Positions 1 through 12,861 of a stretch of DNA of 64,000 nucleotides are shown in pieces. The stretch covers positions 868,001 through 932,000 of the forward strand of contig NC_064678.1 of NCBI RefSeq assembly GCF_023278565.1. Reading direction: 5' to 3'. Position 1 is the stretch's first letter. Each line of letters opens with the position of its first letter. The notes beneath the pieces were generated by a model. The model did not search any database. It was not told the DNA's origin and saw only the letters and a program-made list of their open reading frames with translations. The translations under genes and the position numbers were made by a program. The DNA comes from Colletotrichum lupini (Eukaryota > Ascomycota > Sordariomycetes > Glomerellales > Glomerellaceae).

Positions 1-440
1 AGCGCTGCCCGTCTCATGGTCGCAAGTGACTCGACTCCACAGATGCCACAGCTAGTCCTCCTCCATGATATAGTCCTGTCTATGATGGTGTACGTGTCGA
101 ATGATGACCGCGTCCTTTGAATGAGCCTTTCTCCCTGCTTGCCTAAACAAGTCGAGCAATTCTTCATTCGGCTGCCACTGATCCATATTCAAAGGCCATC
201 TTGGGCTGTCCGGACAGGAGTCCTTTGTCCCTCCACGCTTCTAATTCTCAGTTTTGATTCTAAGTAGCAAACGAGCCTTCTCCAAGTCGCCGGCCTGGCG
301 TGCCATAAGCTCCGGTATCCAGTCCTTAGAATAGCATTTGCACCGCGGGGACCTTTCGTCGTCCACGTCTGGCATCACCCCAGGAGCGAGATAATTAACG
401 TAGAAGCGATGGAATCATTCGGAGCCCTGGTATTTATTGT

Positions 441-645
441 TATCGGATTAGAAGTCTAATTTAACCACGGCATACGGCCGACTACGCAGGGGCCAATTAG
501 GGGCCCTATTTACGATTATTATAACTAGCCTAACCTATAATTAGAACCTCCTTTTTATACTTACTACGTAAATATTTATATAGTTTAATTAATCTTTTTA
601 TTAACTACGGTTCGACCTAATTATTCTATAATAAAAATACTAATA
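441..645 (+). repeat. 5' LTR of Copia copy 1
   Basis: This 205-bp block is repeated at 8656-8860 and at both ends of copy 2. The canonical TG start and CA end are mutated here to TA...TA. All four LTRs have exactly the same length, so the differences are substitutions only. Confidence 0.9.
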
Positions 646-1234
646 TTAATTAATAATTAAATTTTATTATTATAAATTAGTAAAGTATCTCGCTATATAA
701 AAAAAACAACTTCTTAATATTATATAGGATAAGAAATTCGTATTAATTACCTTTATAAAAATAAACAAAAAGGGGCGATCCTTAAATACTATACGGAATT
801 AAATAATTATAGCCCTTTATTATTTATAAGAGGTTAACGTTTATTATATTAAATTATATTAATTAATAAAACTATTTAAATAACTAGCTTTTTATTATTA
901 TTTTAAGTAGCTTTTTTATTAAATAACTTTTTTATAACCGACCCGTAATTAAAAATTAACTGGTTAAATTAATAAAAAAAAATACTTCCGAAGTAACTAC
1001 TTACTTAATTAATTAATATAACGGACGAGCTTATTAATATAATATACAAAATACTACGTAATTAAAAAAAAGGATTTTTTAAATATAAATATTTTTAATA
1101 CGTATAATAAGAACCTATATAAGAGTTATAAAGCTAAGAAATTTATAATATATAAAAAAGTTTATTATTACGAAGATTTTATAAATATAACCTTAAGCTT
1201 ACGATCTAAACGATCTCTTTATAACCCCCTTAAT

Positions 1235-2258
1235 CCCCCTAACGGAGTAATCCGCTAGGGCCGTACTATATATTACGTATTAAGGAAAACTAGGTATATT
1301 ACGCTCTATACCTAATTATTAATTAAACTTAACTAACTCGACCGTTATCTTCCTTTTATTAACTCCTAACCTTCCCCCGCCTATCTAAAGGGCGAGCTAT
1401 ACTTATTTTAATATATATAAGACCTCTTAGTACTAGCCCACGTAAGTAGCTAGATCTTATATTATATACTCTTTTTTATTAAGAGTTAAGGGGCCCTTTA
1501 TATATTCCTTTATATTTATAATATAGCCCGTATTAAAGGGATTTCTAGCTAGCGTTAATATAATAGATTTTAATATCCGTATTAGCTTAGTTATTTATAG
1601 CGTTCGTACTATTACTTAGTTAAATTCCGTACTATTAAAAAGTACTTTACTAATCCTTAAGCGTACTTATATTAGTTATAATAGCTATAGTATTAAGCTA
1701 GTTAAAGAGGGCGCCTAGCCCGAGAGGGGTAGACTTATCGACGGGCATCTTTAGCTTACTAATTATTAACTTAGAGTAGTAGTTTATATATTAATAAGTT
1801 TATTTAGTAAATTTATTTAGTTTAAATAGAGAGTAGCTTTAGGTAATATTACAAGCGATAAGGATAAAAAAATCTTTATAAGTTTTAGTACGAGTAATAA
1901 ATATTAGCTTATTTAGCCCTTTTTTAAAAAACCTCTACGTCGTTATTAAAGTTTAGAACCTCTATAGTTAAGGGCTATTTTTAATTATTACGGCCGATTA
2001 TTATAGCTAATTATTACGGCCGACTTTTATTATTAACCTTTCTAACTGGTACTACTATATAAAGAGTAGCTTACTTATCCCGAATTATATAGTAGTTTTC
2101 GTATTAAAATTATTATATTATATTAAGCGCGTACTTAGGGTATATTACGTATATTATATAATTAAAAAGTATACTATATTATTATTATTTTTTTAAAAGC
2201 GTAATTCCGTTAAGGTTAATTTTTATACTTATAAAGCTAGAAAAAAAAACTATTATAC
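1235..2258 (+). mobile_element. Unclassified element with variable target duplication, nested in Copia copy 1
   Basis: The block is absent from Copia copy 2 and is flanked by AACCCCCTTAAT at 1223-1234 and 2259-2270 (12 bp, up to 15 if one C/T difference is allowed). It is the reverse complement of 39817-40983, with both ends shared: one end starts CCCCCTAACGGAGTAATCCG, the other ends in an A-run after AAAGCTAG. Variable, fairly long duplications, an A-rich end and a truncated copy elsewhere (34725-35144) suggest target-primed insertion as in LINEs and SINEs. I see no reverse transcriptase, so a non-autonomous element is likely. RIP-mutated throughout. Orientation assumes the A-run is the 3' end. 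Confidence 0.65.
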
Positions 2259-5200
2259 AACCCCCTTAATTACTTCCTAAGTATTATTTAAGAATATAAT
2301 ATAAAAAATAGTTTAATAAGGGAAAAGGGGATTTAAAATTTTTAATAATATCGAGTTAAGAGTATTATAAATATTAAAAATTAATTTAAAAAAAAAGTAG
2401 CTACTTTAAAATAGTCTTATAACCTCCTATTATAGTTATTATTAATTTAAAAAAAGGCTAAGAAAATAAGGATTTAAAGAGAAGAAAAAGAAATCTTTTA
2501 AAATATTACTAAAGGGCTTTTTTTTATACTACTCCCGGCGCGAGATTATTAATTTTAAAAAATTAACTAAGTAATGAAAGGGATTATTAATAAGTAATAA
2601 TTATTTAACTATAATTAAATTATAAAAAAGACTACTTAAAAAGTATAAAATAGAGTATAAAGAAGTAATAAAAAAAATCTCTAAAGTATTTAGCTTTACT
2701 AAATATAAATAATAAGTAAGTATTTTTAATAATTCCTTAACATTTATAACTTTATAAAAAAAAGAGCTTAATTTTATTAATTATACTTAATAGCTTATAT
2801 AGCTTTTTTACGGGCCGTTTAGTATCTATTTTTAACTATTTTTATAAAATCCTACCCTAAAAGAAGTAAGTTAAAGAAAGAAGCTATTTAAAAATTATAA
2901 AAAGTACGAGGCTTAAAAACCTAAAAATATATAATATAATAAAAAGTTAGTTATTAATAAAAATCCTAAGACTAATTATTATATCTTCTTATAGTAATAT
3001 AAACGTTTATTAGTATTATTAAAAAAAAGAACTATTAAAACCGACCTTTTTATATTAAATAAAAAAGAAGATCTTAATAAGTATAATAGTTAGTAATTTA
3101 AAAAGGTAATAATAATTACTAAAAATAATAAAAACGAGAGTAATAAAAAGACGGTAAGAAGAAGTAGGAATTTCTTAAACTTTAATAAATTTATTAAATA
3201 GTAAAAGTATAGATTTATTACGGCTAGTACGTAAATTAAATATATTTTTATTAAAATTAAATACGTTAATAATTATTAATATAAGTACGAGCTAGAGTAC
3301 GACCCTTAGTAAGTTAAAGTAAAAAAAAAGAAAAAGACCCCGATCTTAAATAGAATCCTAATCTTTTATAAATAAATAAATTTTAACCCGGATTGTTAAA
3401 AAACGTAAATATATAAAATCGTAAATTAGCTTAATAATAAGTAAATTAACGTAGTATTAATTTATTTAACTAAAGTTTATAAAAGAAAGGGGCTATAAGG
3501 GTAACCCCTATTTTATAAATTCGTAAACGACTTTAATTACTAACTAAATAAATAGTTTATAAGTATAAACTTAAAAATTATAAAAGTAATTAATAAATTC
3601 CTCTACTTACGAGGGGTATTATTAGCGTAGTTATAATCGTAAAAACTATATAAAATTCTAATAATAACGATTATAAAAAAGGAATTCGTATTATAAAGCT
3701 AAGTATAAATTAATAAGGTATATAATTACTTTAACGAATTTAAAAAAAAGTAAACGATATAAATTTTCTTTTTATAATTATTAATAGTAGTCTATCGTTA
3801 TAAAAAAATATATAGAGGTAAAATATAATATTAGAAGTATAATAATTAACGATTTTACTTATTTTAATCTATAGCTCGTTATTATTATTAATACGAAATT
3901 CGGTACCAATCGGCTAATATAAAAAGAAATAAACGACTTAAAATTATTAATAATACGTAATAACATAAAGATCGTATATAAATATTAAAAATATAATAAT
4001 AAATATAAAATAATTTATAAACTTTAAAAAGATCTTTTTAAAAAAGAAATTATATTCTAAGGGGAAGTATAAGGTCTTATAAAAAGCTTTAATAATATTT
4101 TATAATTATTATAGAAAGGTTAAGATTAGAGAATATTAATACTATTTAGTAATTAATATTATTCTTATAAGTAAAGCTTTTAATTATTATTACGAAGTAG
4201 TATATTATTTTAATTAAAACGACTTTCTTAGTATTATTAATATAATTTAAAACCGCTTTAAAACTTATAATAAAAACCTAGAGCTCTTATTTAAGCTATA
4301 AGTAATTTTTTATATATTTATAACTAGGATAATAAAAAGTAAATTATAAATAAAAATCTTTAAAAAGCTTATTAATTAAATTAATAAATTAATAAAAACC
4401 TAGCTAAATAAGGGAACTAATAAATAAAAAATTAAATATTTTTATATTATAATATAGCGCATATTAAAAGTAAAAATAACCCTATATTAAGTACCTAAAA
4501 ACTACGAGACGCTTTATTTAAAGCTAAGATTTAGCTTTAATATTGAAATAAAAATACTACGCTAAACCTATTTTCAAGCGTATAACGGCCCTTATTAATA
4601 ATATTAAATTAATTAAATATATAATATATAAAAAAAGAGGCTAGATATAGTAATTATTAATAAAGGGGCCTAGATTTATTAAGTAAATAAAAATTTAATT
4701 TATAAATAGGGTAATAAAAAAAGTAATATTATATTTATAAAAAGAATAGATATTAATTAAGCAATTACTTTAAGGAAGAGTATATAAAATTATATAAATA
4801 ATATAAAAAGTCGAGGGTAGTAAATAGTAAAACTAGTTTTTATTAGTTTAATTAATTCCTTATTATATATAAGGATAGATTTAGGAGTATAGAACTTAAT
4901 AATAGTAATTAAAATAGCGGCCTAGAGTATCTATCCCTTATAAAGAATTTAAAAAATAAAGAAAATCTTACCCCTTATATTAATAAATTAAATTATAATA
5001 AAATCGACGACGTTAATTACTCTTTTTTTATCTTATTAACGTTTAGAAAATATACGAAGCTAAATAAATAAAAAATAATAAAAGCTTTTAATAAGTAGGC
5101 TTTTATTTATAAATAATAAAAAAAGGTCCTTTCAATAACGGATACAGAGGTAGTTAAAAAGGTAAATTTAATAAGATAAAAGCCTATTCTCTTAATACTT

Positions 5201-8200
5201 AAAAAGAAATACTATTCTTTTTAATATTTTAAAAAAAAGAACATAGTACTAAGTAAATTTAAAAGTAGCTAAAAGGGTCCTTTTTATACTACTTAGATCC
5301 CTTAAATAATAAGCTTATATAAGTATTCTATATAAGTAAAAAGCATGGCCTAGATAACTTTTATAGGATTATCCTAAATACTAAGGTATTATAATAATTA
5401 ATAAGAAGAAAAAGGTAATTTTAGGTACTATAAAAAATCGCACTAATAATACTTAATACGTTAACGGCGGGTATTATAAAAATTAGCTTTGGCCTAAGTA
5501 AAGAAATCGTCGCTTTAGGTATAATAAAAATAAAAACGCACTTTAGAATAATAACTTTCTATATTTTACTTATTAATACCCCATTTCTCTTATATTCAAA
5601 AGATATAAATTAACTAAGTATTATATTTAATAATATAAGAAATAAAATCTCTAATAATAAGTATTTTAAAATAATTAAATAATAATAGGGGTATACGTTT
5701 ATAAGGCTTATTAATGATACGAAGTTAATTAATTATTTAATAGAAAATAAGCTTAGATAGTTATATTAAAAATTCGGGTACTCGTTAGTTATAAAGCTAT
5801 ATAACTTCTTAAAGTAATTAAGTAATAATAATATTAAAATAGGGGCGCTAGAGTAGTTAATAAAACTATATTACTAATACTAAATAAATATATAGAGCCT
5901 ATATAAATTTAAATTTAAATTACGTAATAAGCTTAACTTTAACTAAAAAATCGTCGTTAATATTTTCTATTTAAATAGTTAGCTAGTCCTATATATAATT
6001 AACGTAGCTATATCCTTTTAAATAGGATAATTCCTTCGGGATTTATAAATAAAAATAGTATAAGTAACTTTACGAAAGGGATAAATCGATATATACTAAG
6101 AACCGCTAAATAATATTAAAACTAACGCTAATACTAGTTTTAAATTAATAAAATTTAAAAAGAATATAACGGCTTACGGTATATAACTAAAAGTCGTACT
6201 TATTGAAGTAAATTATAGTATTAGAAAAATAAAAAGGGTATATAAATAATTAAAAAGGGCGTTTAGAATTATTAAAAAAGAAAATCCTAATTTTATTAAT
6301 AACGAATATTTTTAAATAGTACTTAAATACTATAACGATATTATAGGGCTTAACGGGCTTATACTAATACTATTAATATTTAAAATATATTTAAAAATAA
6401 CCTTAGCCTTGCTATTATTATTAAATATAAGCGAACGAGCCCGAGTAATTAAAAAAATAATATAAATACTATATAAAATAAGTATAAAAAAGTAAGTTAA
6501 CGAGGTAATTACTATATATAATAGGCCTAATATAGGGGATAATTTAAATATATTACTAAATTCGGATATATAAATATAATATAAAATTACTTAATAATAG
6601 GCTAGGCTATATAAATTAATTTTCGTTAACGAGCGATTTTACGTAGTTATAAAAGATCGTAATTAGCCCTTCGAAATATTAATTATAATAGTTAAACTAT
6701 ATTATATAAATCCTAGCGAAGTAATTTTTAATTTATAAAAAGAAAAGAGTTAAGAGAAATCATATAACCCGTAATAAAAGGTATAAGAAATTATCCTTAA
6801 CGAGATCGTCGTAATAGTATTAATAAAAAAAAAGTTTATTAAAAGAGTATTAATACTACTAACGAGACGTTATAAAAGGATATAACGGGAAGCCCTAATA
6901 TAGTAATTTATTACTAATAATAAAGTAATTAATACTTTTTATATAATAAAAAAAAGCTAATTTCGAGCTAATAATTAAATTATATAAAAAAAGCGTAATT
7001 ATAATTATTAAAAAGCCGTTTAAGGGATTAAATCTTATTAAAATAAATATTTTTTATAATTAAGGGGTCTATTAATTTATCTTTTATAACCTAAAGAAGT
7101 ATATAAACCTCTATATATTTAAATTATAAATAGTTTATAAAATTAAAAAAAAAAAGAATACCCTAATTATATAAAAAGTCTAAGTATATAATCTAAGGAT
7201 ACGGTAACGTTAAAAAAGTAACGCTATTTATATAATTATTTACTATATAATACTATAGCTAATAGTTAATAATAATATTAATAATATTATTACGGAAAAA
7301 GGGATACGAAATTTAGAGCCGTAATGTTACCTAAGCCTATACTTAATTAGCTATAGGGCTTATAAAGAAAATCCTAGCCTATTTATTAAAAAAAAATAGT
7401 TAGTAAGTACTTAAAAAGCACGATTATTAAAGTACTTAAGCTATTATATAAGCTTATAGAATCGGGTACTTATTAATAAGCTACTTACTACGATTTTTAT
7501 ATTAATTAACTATTAATAGTTATATTTACGTATAACCTATACTTATTAACTTTTAAAATAAAAATAATTAATTTAAAATCGTTAGAATATAAACTAATAA
7601 TATATTAGGCCTATTTAATATTAATTTTATAAAAAAAGAGAATAAGGAGCTTTAAAAAGCGGGCTTCGTAATAAAGCTAAAAGAGGTTTTTATAATAAAT
7701 ACCCCCCTAGTATTTAATAGCGGGATTTTTATTATTAAAAAAAAAACTATTATTTTTTAGTAAAAGGGGTAGGGTAAAAAGATTAACTTCGTTAATCTAA
7801 ACGTAACTAATATTAAAAAGTAATATAAAACTAAGCTCGTACGAGGGGTATATATTATAAGTATTTATTAACTTAAAGTAATATTTAATTATATTAAAAT
7901 AGTATAAGTTATAGATCTAACTAAACGAGACGTTAAGGTACTTAATAAGTAGCTTAAATAATAATAAACAAATCTTAATTAAGGCCTCATTTACTACCTA
8001 ATCGACTTTATAACTAATAAGCTCTATATTTTGATTAATAAGTTATTTATAAATAATAATAACTTTATTTTATAATTAGGGTATATTATTATCCTAGTTA
8101 ATAAAAGTATAAGTAAGAGTAAATTTACTATATATAATAATATAATCTATTACTTATTAATTAAAAATAAGCGGGTAATAAGAAGTATATTAATATTAGA

Positions 8201-8655
8201 GGTTTATAGTATAATTAATAACGTTAACCTGTTTTACGTAATTTTAATAATATTAAAAAAGATTACTAATTAACTTAGCCTTTTACTAATCCTAACGGTT
8301 ATTTATATAGATTTTTACTTACTATATAAATACCTTATTAAATTAAAAATAATAAAAGAAAAGAGGCTTATAATTAATATTATAGCCCTTAGGTAATTAT
8401 ATAAAAGGCGTAAGATATTTAAAATCCGTTAAATTAATAATAATAATAACCTCACTAACGCTTTTATAAAAATAACTCTTAATAAGGGGTTAAAGTAATT
8501 CGTAAGTAATAAAAAAGTTAATATATAAATAAAAAAATAAGTTATATAAAGAAAATAAAAAAAAAGGGAAAAAAAAGACGACTTAATAAACGGGCCTGAG
8601 GTTAAATTATACTTTGAATTATAATAATTAAATCGATAAAAAAAAAGAAAGTTAG

Positions 8656-8860
8656 TATTAGATTAGAAGTCTAATTTAGTTATAGTATATAACTAACTAC
8701 GTAGGGGCTAATTAAGGGCCCTATTTATAATTATTATAGCTAGCTTAACTTATGGTTAAAACCTCTTTTTTATACTTATTACGTAGATATTTATATAGTT
8801 TAATTAATCTCTTTATTAACTACGGTTCGAACTAACTACCCTATAATAAGGATACTAACA
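8656..8860 (+). repeat. 3' LTR of Copia copy 1
   Basis: 205 bp, ending GGATACTAACA, followed by the ATCGT target duplication. It keeps the canonical CA end that the 5' LTR has lost. Confidence 0.9.
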
Positions 8861-10127
8861 ATCGTACTTAGCCAAGATGACTTTGAACCGGAGTTCCTTG
8901 AGGGAGATCATCTGGCCCGCTGCCTTGGCAATGGATGTGAGCATTGGCACCATGACCTTCTCGTTGACGGTCCAGGCGGCTACTTTGTCGTCGCCGCTGA
9001 CGCTATACTGCCTGTCTGGGGGGTTATCCTCTAAGTAGGAACGTTCGATGTTTCTGCGTTTGACGAGTTCCGAAACATCAGCTTTCCACACCGGCTCCTC
9101 AGCATCTCCTTCTCGGATTGCGCCTGGCACTATTTTGCCGGTGCTGCTCAGAAACTCGACAATGCGCGTGTTATAGTGCTTCAGGTATCACTCTCCGCTG
9201 GGCAAAACCATGGTCGCAATCAACCTTGAGCTTGGTCATGTTCTGCCAATAATACGGGACTGCATCGCTCAGACTAGGGGGTGGCGACCAGAAAAAAGAA
9301 GAGCTGAGATGGCCCCCGTACTCAAATTCTGAAAAGCCATCAATTGCTCGGCGCAGGCCTACGAAGAGAGGATCGCTCTCTCCGTCTTTGGACATCTGCG
9401 GTAGCTGCTGGAAGGGACCGTATCTGTTGGGTAGGATGATAAGCTTTCCGTGCCTTGCCAATGTCGGGGACTGATATGATGACAGGGCGTTGATCAAAGA
9501 CTTTCGCATTTCTCGTCGAGGTTCCATAAAGAAGGGAAACTCCGAAGCATCGAGGTCGAAAGACTCCAAGTTAGGAAACTTTTGCATAAGGAGGAAGTCG
9601 CCCTCGACATTCCGTCTCAGAGACGAGAGTTGGTAGAAGAACGAGAACTTCAAGCTACGGACGCATAGCACGATCGGAAGGAGTTGAGGATTCACCACAT
9701 TGAAATGGTGAAGCTCGGTGATTTTCGATTTTCTGTAGTGTTTATCATTGAGATCGATGGACAATGATACTCGCGTGTCGTCTGGCCATTCGGACAGGAT
9801 TAGCATCAACTCTCTCAGGATCTCCGTGTGGGCAATATCGCAGTGTGCCATGTTCTCGACGATATCCGAGGGCCCTGAGCTGTGCCGGTATTCGGGTGTC
9901 ACAATGTTCACATGCAGCTCGCGTAGTGAAGTCTGGCGGTTGCAGCACCGTTTGAAGGCATCTCAGATGAATTTGAAGTCGTCACTTGTGATTACGAGTG
10001 AGCGAAAGGTTGCCCGTTCGATGCCCAGCTGAAATTTGCGGCAGACGACCGCAAGATCAGGTCGAAGACGCGATGTCTCAGGGTCGAATGCTTCCGAGTC
10101 ACGAGCTCCTAGAGGATTACCAGTCAT

Positions 10128-12861
10128 ATCCTAGATCATTCGAAATAGAATCTCGGGACCTAGATTTCCAGGATCCGAACACTACCATTTCGTTGTTGTT
10201 CAATTCTCCATAACAGAAATTGCCTCAACCCAAAGAGCCAACTGCGCCGATGTGTCTACATCATCTTGCTTCTAGGCCGACTCGCTCTCCAAAGCTGTTG
10301 GTAGGTGTTGCAACGCTGTGGGCGGATGGTCAGCGCACTGTGGCGTGGTCTGAACTCTTCATCAAGTTGCTCATTCTGTGCTTCGAGATTTCTTCGGCTG
10401 GTAATTGGCGTCAGTGATAGACTTTCTCAAACTAACCAATGACTAGTGCGTGTTATTTTGCCGAAAATCCTCCCATATCCGCCCTTTGTCAATGTCGAAA
10501 GAGGCAAAGTTGAAGACAGGCATGGAACGCACGTAGTGATGTAGTAGTGCATGAAACTTGGTTACGATCGTATTCTTCTCCAAAACTATGAGCAGTTTGA
10601 GCAATTACCATGCGGAATCCAGGTTGGATCAAATAAGTCATTGAATCCTTTTCGTAAGGAAACGCCGTGTATGTTTAAAAGCCGAGAGAATAAAACAACC
10701 CGAACGGTTAAACACTTTGGCGAAAGCGGCTGAACTGCACTGCAGATGAACCTTGCCAGGTGCAACCAATCAGTTGCCGCGTCGGTAGCCGGGAAGCGAT
10801 TTCATTGATTCGGAAGACCGAAATCAGCCGCTGACGCTGGCGGCTGTCAAAGGATCAACGCCAAGCCGGTTGGCTTGCTGCTGGGCAGCGGCGATAGACG
10901 ACGCCCTCGGAGCTCGCTGCCGAGGGCGAGGGAGACCCGTGTCGTTTTTGCAGCTGCACACGTACCGAGGGACCACGACCACGGCCGCGGCACCCAGCTA
11001 TCGAAGTGTCAAAAGAGTGACAGGGCCATGGACGGCGTGCAAGATTACCGACTGTCCGGCTCACCGAGCGGCTGGCTTGATCACGGTTATAATTTGATCG
11101 TGGTTCGAAACCTAGCGGTTGAGACTTTGTTGTTGCGGGGTATGGGGCCGTGGTTGAGGTTGTGGGGAAAGAGTTGTGAATACCATCAACGGGCCAACGG
11201 CGACTACGTCTGATTCGCACGCATAGGGTTAGGCACACCGTTTTCTGGAGGCTCCCAGAGATTGTGAGCAGCGGTGGGCCGGCTAGTAAAAGTTCGGCTA
11301 AAGATTTAAATCACCAAGTCACATGCTATGAGGTGAGTCGAAAGTTCTCTGGTGTGAATGGTGGGTATGGGCTACCCTCGTGATACTGATGCCTTTCAAA
11401 GAATCAAGGTTTGACTCCCCGCGGCACCCGTGGGGAACTGATAGTCGTCATTTCTTCCATTTGTCCATCATATTCTGGAGTCTGGAGTTCAGCGGGCCTT
11501 TCTGGGGGAGAAGAGCGAACCCAAGCTTAAAGCGGTCTACTCGTCCGGTCTCCAGTGTTCTCAACTTGACATGCCAATCGACATGGCATGTCCAGGAGGG
11601 GGCGATTAGTTTTCGTCTGATTCCTCGAGAACATCACTGGCTGAACCCTGCCCAAAAGCAATTCTTTGTCTCCACACTGCCCCTTGAATACGGGCCGACC
11701 AGAACGAACTTTTTCTAAGCCCAGGTTAGGAAAGACGCCCAACCACGTCGACAAACGTCATAGGCTAAGTTGAGTGGGAATCAAACGGGGTCGAGCGGGT
11801 GAGTACGGAGTACGAATATTCGTACCCGCGTCAAAGTTTCCTGGGGAAATCGGGGCCGCTTTCTGCAACGACCTTTGGCTATAGTAAAATGCTACTCTCT
11901 CTACAGGACCGGATACCGGATGGAAGGATGAAATGTCATTATCAGGCCACGCGAATCTACCGGTACAGATATGCAAACGCTGGCTGCTGAAGCGAGCGCA
12001 TCGGCGCATGAAACGGCATCGGGCCTTTGACTAGTGCCCGAAGCCATCCGAAGCCCGTCTGGAATGCAACCAGTTGCAATTTGCACGATGCGGCTTCAAG
12101 TTGCCTCAAGCAAGGGTGTGAGCCAGGATAACACAGCTAGGCAAGGTTTGGTTTAGTCTTGGATCAGGACACAACTGGGTCTCTCCAACTTTTCTCCAAA
12201 CTTCTCCTCTCCATCCATTCTCCTCCACCTCTTCATCCACATCATCTTGCTCATCCACTTCACCCACCTCCTAAGCTCTTCCAGTCCAACACCATGCCCA
12301 TACTGTCCAACAACTCCGTCACCTCGGCTGGCCTTTGGAGAACTGGACCTCGAGACTCCCCGCTCCCCGCACGATCCCCCCGCACGAAGAGTCACTAGAG
12401 TTCTCCCACCTATCACCAGTCTTCTTGTCCCCCAGACACCCCAGACGCCCTCAGGGACATGGTCAGGACACGATGCTTACTCCAAAGCTCCGCAGAGCCC
12501 CGTCCTACCCGTATTCTTACGCGCACCAATGACAGCATGAGATTTCGCATTTTCCAGTCTCTCGTCAAGCCCATCTCGTCAGGAGCAGGAAGCCTTTGAA
12601 GGCCGCTCCCGTCCCCGGCGTTGGGGGCAGGTGGATGGTATAAGACCGGATGCTCCCGAGTCCCCCTTTCCTAGGAATAAATCTTGGCCACCAGGGCGAC
12701 TCCAAATTTCTCTTGGCTTTTTTGCTTGTTGTCTCTTGGCCGTTGCTTGTTCTCTCTTGGCTTTTGCTAGTTGCAATTTGCTGTTGGCCAAAAATCCTCC
12801 GATTTTGCAGCCACCACCGACCACGACCACCCTCGGAACTCTCACACAAACTCAGCCCAAG
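10128..12861. other. Intergenic region, no gene recognised
   Basis: Base composition is normal and only short unsupported frames are present. A perfect 8-bp hairpin (GCCCTCGG / CCGAGGGC) lies at 10903-10927. Around 12180-12300 and 12700-12790 the plus strand is rich in CT and TTGGCTTTT-type tracts, as expected for the promoter and 5' leader of the MFS gene that follows. Confidence 0.5.

Larger units (their letters stand above)
441..8860 (+). mobile_element. Ty1/Copia LTR retrotransposon, copy 1, RIP-mutated, carrying a nested insertion
   Basis: The element is 8420 bp with two 205-bp LTRs (441-645 and 8656-8860). It is flanked by ATTGT (436-440) and ATCGT (8861-8865), a 5-bp target duplication differing by one C-to-T. 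The interior aligns with the better preserved copy at 43577-50428, whose plus-strand reading shows Copia-order pol domains: pre-integrase, integrase, RT, RNase H. This copy is more degraded: almost no TpG or CpA remains, TpA dominates, and much CpG is also lost. No reading frame survives. It is longer than copy 2 because it carries a nested element (1235-2258) and about 0.5 kb near 2370-2880 that copy 2 lacks. It sits inside a coding sequence, so its insertion inactivated the F-box gene. Confidence 0.9.
52..10127 (-). pseudogene. F-box-family protein pseudogene, split by a Copia element
   Basis: Reading the minus strand from ATG 10127 gives an F-box-type fungal protein (motifs such as CRKFQLGIERATFRSL, REL.VNIV.PEY and YLAPGV). 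It is interrupted at 8860 by an LTR retrotransposon and resumes in frame at 440, ending at TAG 52-54. Removing the element plus one 5-bp duplication leaves 1651 nt, about 549 codons with a net +1 shift, which agrees with a frameshift I place near 9208-9222. In-frame stops lie at 9963-9965 (TGA), 9188-9190 (TGA), 415-417 (TGA) and 241-243 (TAG). The TAG fits CAG to TAG, a RIP-preferred CpA change. The TGA codons need C-to-T changes in a less preferred context. The family resembles the large group of fungal F-box proteins whose C-terminal half is LRR-like; the F-box itself is not clear in the first 60 residues. A functional product is not expected. Confidence 0.75.

Noticed and set aside
9171..9911. 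A separate intact 246-codon gene
   Set aside because: It begins with GTG and is the middle part of the broken F-box gene; coding similarity continues upstream to ATG 10127 and downstream past the frameshift.
10903..10927. 8-bp perfect hairpin as a terminator or regulatory RNA
   Set aside because: Isolated, with no T-run or gene end next to it; may be chance in GC-rich sequence.
12159..12540. Overlapping frames of 65-97 codons upstream of the MFS gene
   Set aside because: They come from CT-rich promoter/leader sequence, are rich in Pro/Ser/His and overlap in several frames.
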